Source: Arthrobacter sp. SLBN-112 (GTDB lineage: Bacteria > Actinomycetota > Actinomycetes > Actinomycetales > Micrococcaceae). Taken from it: a DNA stretch of 64,000 nt. The notes below the pieces were generated by a model. The model saw nothing but the letters and a program-made list of their open reading frames with translations, searched no databases and was not told the origin of the DNA. The position numbers were made by a program, and so were the translations under genes. Location: contig NZ_VFMU01000001.1 in assembly GCF_006715225.1 (NCBI RefSeq), positions 1,426,001 through 1,490,000 on the forward strand, in the 5' to 3' direction. Positions 60,821 to 64,000 of this stretch are shown piece by piece; the stretch's first letter is position 1, and the number at the start of each line of letters is the position of its first letter.

Positions 60821-63043
60821 ATGACGGCTTCAGACCAACAGCATGCAGAACGGCCAACCACCACGGCAGGCCCTCCCGCCGCTGCCCCTGGGCCGGTCGA
60901 TCCGCACCTGCTGCAGCAACTGGCGGATGCCCATGGCGTGGGCACGTCCTTCCAGGGCTGGGACGGGCTTCCGCACTCCGTTGCCCAGGAGACGCTGGTC
61001 AAGGTGCTTGCCGCCCTTGGCGTTGAGGCACACACCAACCGGCACATCGAGGCTGCCCTGGCGGAAGCGGAGCTGGCGCCGTGGCGGCGGATGCTGCCGC
61101 CCGCCGTCGTCATCAAACAGGGCGAGCCCGCCCAGGTGCCCGTCCATGTCCGGGACGGCGCTACTGCGCGCCTTACCGTCAGCCTGGAAGGGGGAACCGG
61201 GGAACGGGAGGCCGTCCAGCAGGATGTCTGGATGGAGCCCAAGGAGGTCGACGGCGTGTCCAGGGGACGTGCCACGTTCTCCCTTCCCCAGGACTTGCCT
61301 CTGGGGTGGCACACTTTGCACGCGGAGTCGGAAGGTGCCACCGCCACCGCCACCCTGGTGGTGACGCCGGCACGGCTGGCCACGGCAAAGCCCCTGGAGG
61401 AACGCCGCGGCTGGGGGCTGGCCACGCAGCTGTATTCGGTCCGCTCAAAGCGGTCGTGGGGCATCGGCGACTTTGCGGACCTGGCCGACCTGGCCGCCAT
61501 CAGCGGCGCACGGGGCGCCGACTACGTACTGGTGAACCCGCTGCACGCGGCTGAGCCCGTTCCGCCGGTCCAGCCCTCGCCCTACTCGCCGTCCACCCGC
61601 CGGTTCTTCAACCCGCTCTACATCCGGATCGAGGCCATCCCCGAGCTGGCCTACCTCCGGCCGCGGAAACGTGCGGCCCTGGAAAAGCTGCACGAGGAGG
61701 TGGCAGGGCTGAACCGGGAGGGTGCCCGGCTGGACCGTGATGCCGTGTACGCGGCGAAGCTGCAGGCGCTGGAAATGCTCTACCACACGCGCCGTTCACC
61801 CGCCCGGCAGGCCGCCTTCGACGAGTTCTGCCGCATTTCCGGCGGCGGCCTGGAGGATTTCGCGCTGTGGTCGGCCATCCGGGAGGACCTGGCGCCGGAC
61901 GATCCGCTCTGGAAAGACCCAGCCTGCGCCATCGGAACCCCGGAAGCGGAAGCCCTGCGGACCAAGCTGGCGGACCGGATCGGGTTCCACCGCTGGCTGC
62001 AGTGGATCTGCGACGAACAGCTGGAAAACGCCCAGAAGGCAGCGCTGCGTTCCGGGATGCGGCTGGGCGTGGTGCACGACCTCGCGGTGGGCGTGGATCA
62101 CAGCAGCGCGGACGCCTGGACACTGCGCGGCGTGCTGACCCCGAACACCAGCGTGGGGGCCCCGCCGGACATGTACAACCAGCAGGGCCAGGACTGGGGA
62201 CAGCCGCCGTGGCACCCCGCCCGGCTGGCAGAGGCGGGATACGAACCGTTCCGCAACATGCTGGCCAACGTTCTCCGGCATGCCGGCGGCATCCGCGTGG
62301 ACCACATCCTGGGCCTGTTCCGGCTGTGGTGGATTCCCATGGGGAATGCTCCCGGGGACGGCGCGTACGTCCGCTACGACCACGAGGCATTGATCGGCAT
62401 CCTCGCCCTTGAGGCGCAGCGTGCCGGCGCCGTGGTGATCGGGGAGGACCTGGGCACCTTCGAGCCATGGGTGCGTGACTACCTCGCGGCCCGCGGGATC
62501 CTTGGCACGTCCATCCTTTGGTTTGAGTACGACGGCGATTCGCCCCTTGCGCCGGAAAAGTACCGCACGCAGGCGCTCGCCAGCGTCAACACCCACGACC
62601 TTCCGCCCACCGCCGGTTACCTTGCCGGGGACCACGTGGGCCTGCGGAGCCGGCTGGGGCTGCTGGAGCGGTCCGAGCAGGAGGAGCGCACGGAGCACAA
62701 CGCGTCCCTGGAGAAGATGTTCGCCCTGTTGCGCGAACGCGGGTACCTCTCCGAAGGCGCTGCCGGCGGTGCGCAGGGGCAGGCATCGGAGGAGCACACC
62801 ATCGAGGCGCTGCACCTCCTGCTGGCCCAGGCGCCGTCGGTACTGCTCGGCGTGGCCCTGGTGGATGCGGTGGGGGAGCGGCGGGTCCAGAACCAGCCCG
62901 GAACCACGGAGGCCCTCTACCCTAACTGGCAGGTGCCGTTGGGCGGCCCGGACGGCAAGCCCGTCTACCTCGATGACCTTCCCGCGAACAAGCGGTTCAA
63001 CTCGCTGCTTGCGGCGGTGGAGGGAGCCCTGCACGGCTCCTAA
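60821..63043 (+). CDS. malQ: 4-alpha-glucanotransferase (amylomaltase), GH77
   Basis: This 740-residue amylomaltase transfers glucan segments between maltodextrins. It has the actinobacterial N-terminal extension (about 170 residues) before the GH77 barrel. Substrate motif is SPYSPSTRRFFNPLYI, nucleophile Asp494 in IRVDHILGL, acid/base Glu542 in VIGEDLGT and transition-state Asp593 in NTHDLPP. A GC-rich terminator follows. A secreted X25-domain protein of starch-acting type is convergent, so this end of the window concerns alpha-glucan use. Confidence 0.93.
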   Translation: MTASDQQHAERPTTTAGPPAAAPGPVDPHLLQQLADAHGVGTSFQGWDGLPHSVAQETLVKVLAALGVEAHTNRHIEAALAEAELAPWRRMLPPAVVIKQGEPAQVPVHVRDGATARLTVSLEGGTGEREAVQQDVWMEPKEVDGVSRGRATFSLPQDLPLGWHTLHAESEGATATATLVVTPARLATAKPLEERRGWGLATQLYSVRSKRSWGIGDFADLADLAAISGARGADYVLVNPLHAAEPVPPVQPSPYSPSTRRFFNPLYIRIEAIPELAYLRPRKRAALEKLHEEVAGLNREGARLDRDAVYAAKLQALEMLYHTRRSPARQAAFDEFCRISGGGLEDFALWSAIREDLAPDDPLWKDPACAIGTPEAEALRTKLADRIGFHRWLQWICDEQLENAQKAALRSGMRLGVVHDLAVGVDHSSADAWTLRGVLTPNTSVGAPPDMYNQQGQDWGQPPWHPARLAEAGYEPFRNMLANVLRHAGGIRVDHILGLFRLWWIPMGNAPGDGAYVRYDHEALIGILALEAQRAGAVVIGEDLGTFEPWVRDYLAARGILGTSILWFEYDGDSPLAPEKYRTQALASVNTHDLPPTAGYLAGDHVGLRSRLGLLERSEQEERTEHNASLEKMFALLRERGYLSEGAAGGAQGQASEEHTIEALHLLLAQAPSVLLGVALVDAVGERRVQNQPGTTEALYPNWQVPLGGPDGKPVYLDDLPANKRFNSLLAAVEGALHGS

Positions 63044-63065
63044 GCGGGAAATGGACGCAACCAGC

Positions 63066-63091
63066 CCCCGCCGCTTTGGTAAGCGGCGGGG
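63066..63091. terminator. Terminator between malQ and the convergent X25 protein gene
   Basis: CCCCGCCGCTT and AAGCGGCGGGG form a perfect 11-bp stem with a TGGT loop, followed on the plus strand by a moderately T-rich stretch (CCTGTTGCTTATTGCTT). It can serve both converging genes. Confidence 0.75.
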
Positions 63092-63129
63092 CCTGTTGCT
63101 TATTGCTTGCCTTGTATCGGAGGGTGAAC

Positions 63130-64000
63130 CTAGCCCGCCGTGATCACGTGGGTGAAGTGGTCGTAACGGAAGGTGACCGGGCCGCCGTCGTGCTCAAACA
63201 CGATGTTGGCCCCCGGCGTTGCCCCACCGGCCCCGTAACTGACGTCCCACGATTTATTGAGGGCCGCCTTGAACTCGTAGCTTCCCGCCGGCAGGTCCGG
63301 AACAGAGAGCTTCCACAGGAGGTCGGCCGGGTCCAGCACCAGCTGCGCCTGGCTGCAGGCCGGCTCCCAGTCCGAGGCGCAGCCCAGCTCGCTGTCCATG
63401 CTCCCGGCAGCCGCCACGGCGGCCGGCTGCTGTGAGGCATAGACGGCGCTCAGCAGGTGCGTGCTGTTGTCGTAGCGGAAGGTCACCCTGCCGCCGGGGT
63501 GGTCCAGCACGATGTTCTGCCCGTTCAGCTGGCCGTCGGCGCCGTAGTTTTCGTCCCAGCCGCCGTTGAGTGCCGCCTTGTATTCGTACTTGCCGGCCGG
63601 GAGGTCCACGGTCAGCCGCCAGATGCGGTCAGCCGGATCTAGGGTCATCCGTGCCTGGCTGCAGGCAGGATCCCAGTCTGCGCTGCAGCCCATTGCCTGG
63701 TTCAGGGAGCCGGCCACCGTGACGGAGTCGGGCTGCGGGGCCTGGCCAACCGTGACGGTCCTGGTGTCGCTGGCGACGTTGAAACCCGGGCCGGCCATCG
63801 TTGCGCGGTACTGGATTTTGGTGCCATCGTCCAGGGCCGAGACGTCGTCGGTTGCGGAGTAGACGGGCGACGACGAGTCTGTGCCCACCGCGGTCCAGCC
63901 CCCGCCGCCAACACTGCGTTCGAAGGACACCACATGGCTCGCCTTCTCCGGATCAGCGGTGGCGCTCAGCTCAACCTTGCCTTCCACGCTGCTGCCCTCG
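63130..64000 (-). CDS. Secreted glycosidase C-terminus with two pullulanase X25-type modules (N-terminus outside window)
   Basis: At least 289 residues of a larger protein are visible. After a fibronectin-like segment (SFERSVGGGGWTAVG, IQYRATMAG) come two tandem modules of about 95 residues. Each has the pattern GS..GC..DW.PAC, LDPAD..W, LPAG.YE.KAALN, NYGADG or SYGAGG, VTFRYD. The Cys pair in each (GC...AC) should form a disulfide outside the cell. Such X25/SusE-like modules are typical of extracellular pullulanases and amylases, consistent with nearby malQ. The catalytic domain must lie beyond position 64000. Confidence 0.8.
   Translation of the reverse strand, partial: EGSSVEGKVELSATADPEKASHVVSFERSVGGGGWTAVGTDSSSPVYSATDDVSALDDGTKIQYRATMAGPGFNVASDTRTVTVGQAPQPDSVTVAGSLNQAMGCSADWDPACSQARMTLDPADRIWRLTVDLPAGKYEYKAALNGGWDENYGADGQLNGQNIVLDHPGGRVTFRYDNSTHLLSAVYASQQPAAVAAAGSMDSELGCASDWEPACSQAQLVLDPADLLWKLSVPDLPAGSYEFKAALNKSWDVSYGAGGATPGANIVFEHDGGPVTFRYDHFTHVITAG

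Noticed and set aside
1..64000. tRNA, rRNA or riboswitch genes
   Set aside because: No cloverleaf, rRNA-like or known riboswitch core sequence was noticed by eye; a covariance-model scan was not possible.

Overview
The window reads as chromosome of a high-GC Gram-positive actinobacterium, most likely Arthrobacter, Pseudarthrobacter or Paenarthrobacter (Micrococcaceae). The evidence is strongly G/C-ended codons, frequent GTG starts, ATGA/GTGA gene overlaps, actinobacterial small families (DUF4193, DUF3040, GAF-ANTAR) and a dense set of carbohydrate and aromatic catabolism genes. No tRNA, rRNA or CRISPR array was seen. The first gene (oligopeptide ABC ATPase) and the last gene (secreted protein with pullulanase-type X25 modules) are cut by the window edges.

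Layout. 1-11.3 kb: two oligopeptide-type ABC ATPases, two GH78 alpha-L-rhamnosidases, an IclR regulator and two alpha/beta-hydrolases form a plant-glycoside region, with a hemerythrin and an unknown small protein between. 11.3-12.1 kb: a secreted SGNH hydrolase. 12.2-20.5 kb: a sugar-acid locus with a GntR/FadR regulator, a CUT1 ABC importer without its own ATPase, galactonate dehydratase, KDPGal/KDPG aldolase, 2-keto-3-deoxy-sugar-acid kinase and a ManD-family dehydratase. This is a De Ley-Doudoroff route from aldonate to pyruvate plus glyceraldehyde-3-phosphate. 20.5-27.3 kb: an accessory segment, visibly lower in GC, with a serine resolvase, small membrane and lipoprotein genes, an IS110-family element and a pair of directly repeated resolution-site-like sequences.

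27.3-35.7 kb: a MarR-controlled acyl-CoA degradation operon (SDR, amidohydrolase, acyl-CoA dehydrogenase, MaoC hydratase, MHS-type MFS importer, acyl-CoA ligase) followed by a BASS transporter. 35.8-38.7 kb: a molybdopterin oxidoreductase without recognisable N-terminal Fe-S cysteines, and a helical companion protein. 38.9-45 kb: an esterase, a fumarylacetoacetate-hydrolase family enzyme, a FAD monooxygenase and a DUF3500 protein, convergent with a bicupin quercetin-2,3-dioxygenase-like gene. With the rhamnosidases this suggests growth on flavonoid or other plant phenolic glycosides. 45-48 kb: DUF4193, a GH15 glucoamylase/trehalase and a membrane protein.

48-58.6 kb: a fructan locus with fructokinase, a fructose-type ABC importer (binding protein, permease, single-domain ATPase), a divergent LacI regulator and a secreted GH32 levanase. 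A shared 14-bp palindrome lies in the transporter promoter, at the lacI start codon and in the levanase promoter. Between them are an ABM monooxygenase, a 16-bp tandem repeat, and a TetR regulator with a perfect operator palindrome in front of a DMT exporter. 58.7-64 kb: an aldo/keto reductase, a GAF-ANTAR antiterminator, MalQ, and the X25-containing secreted protein.
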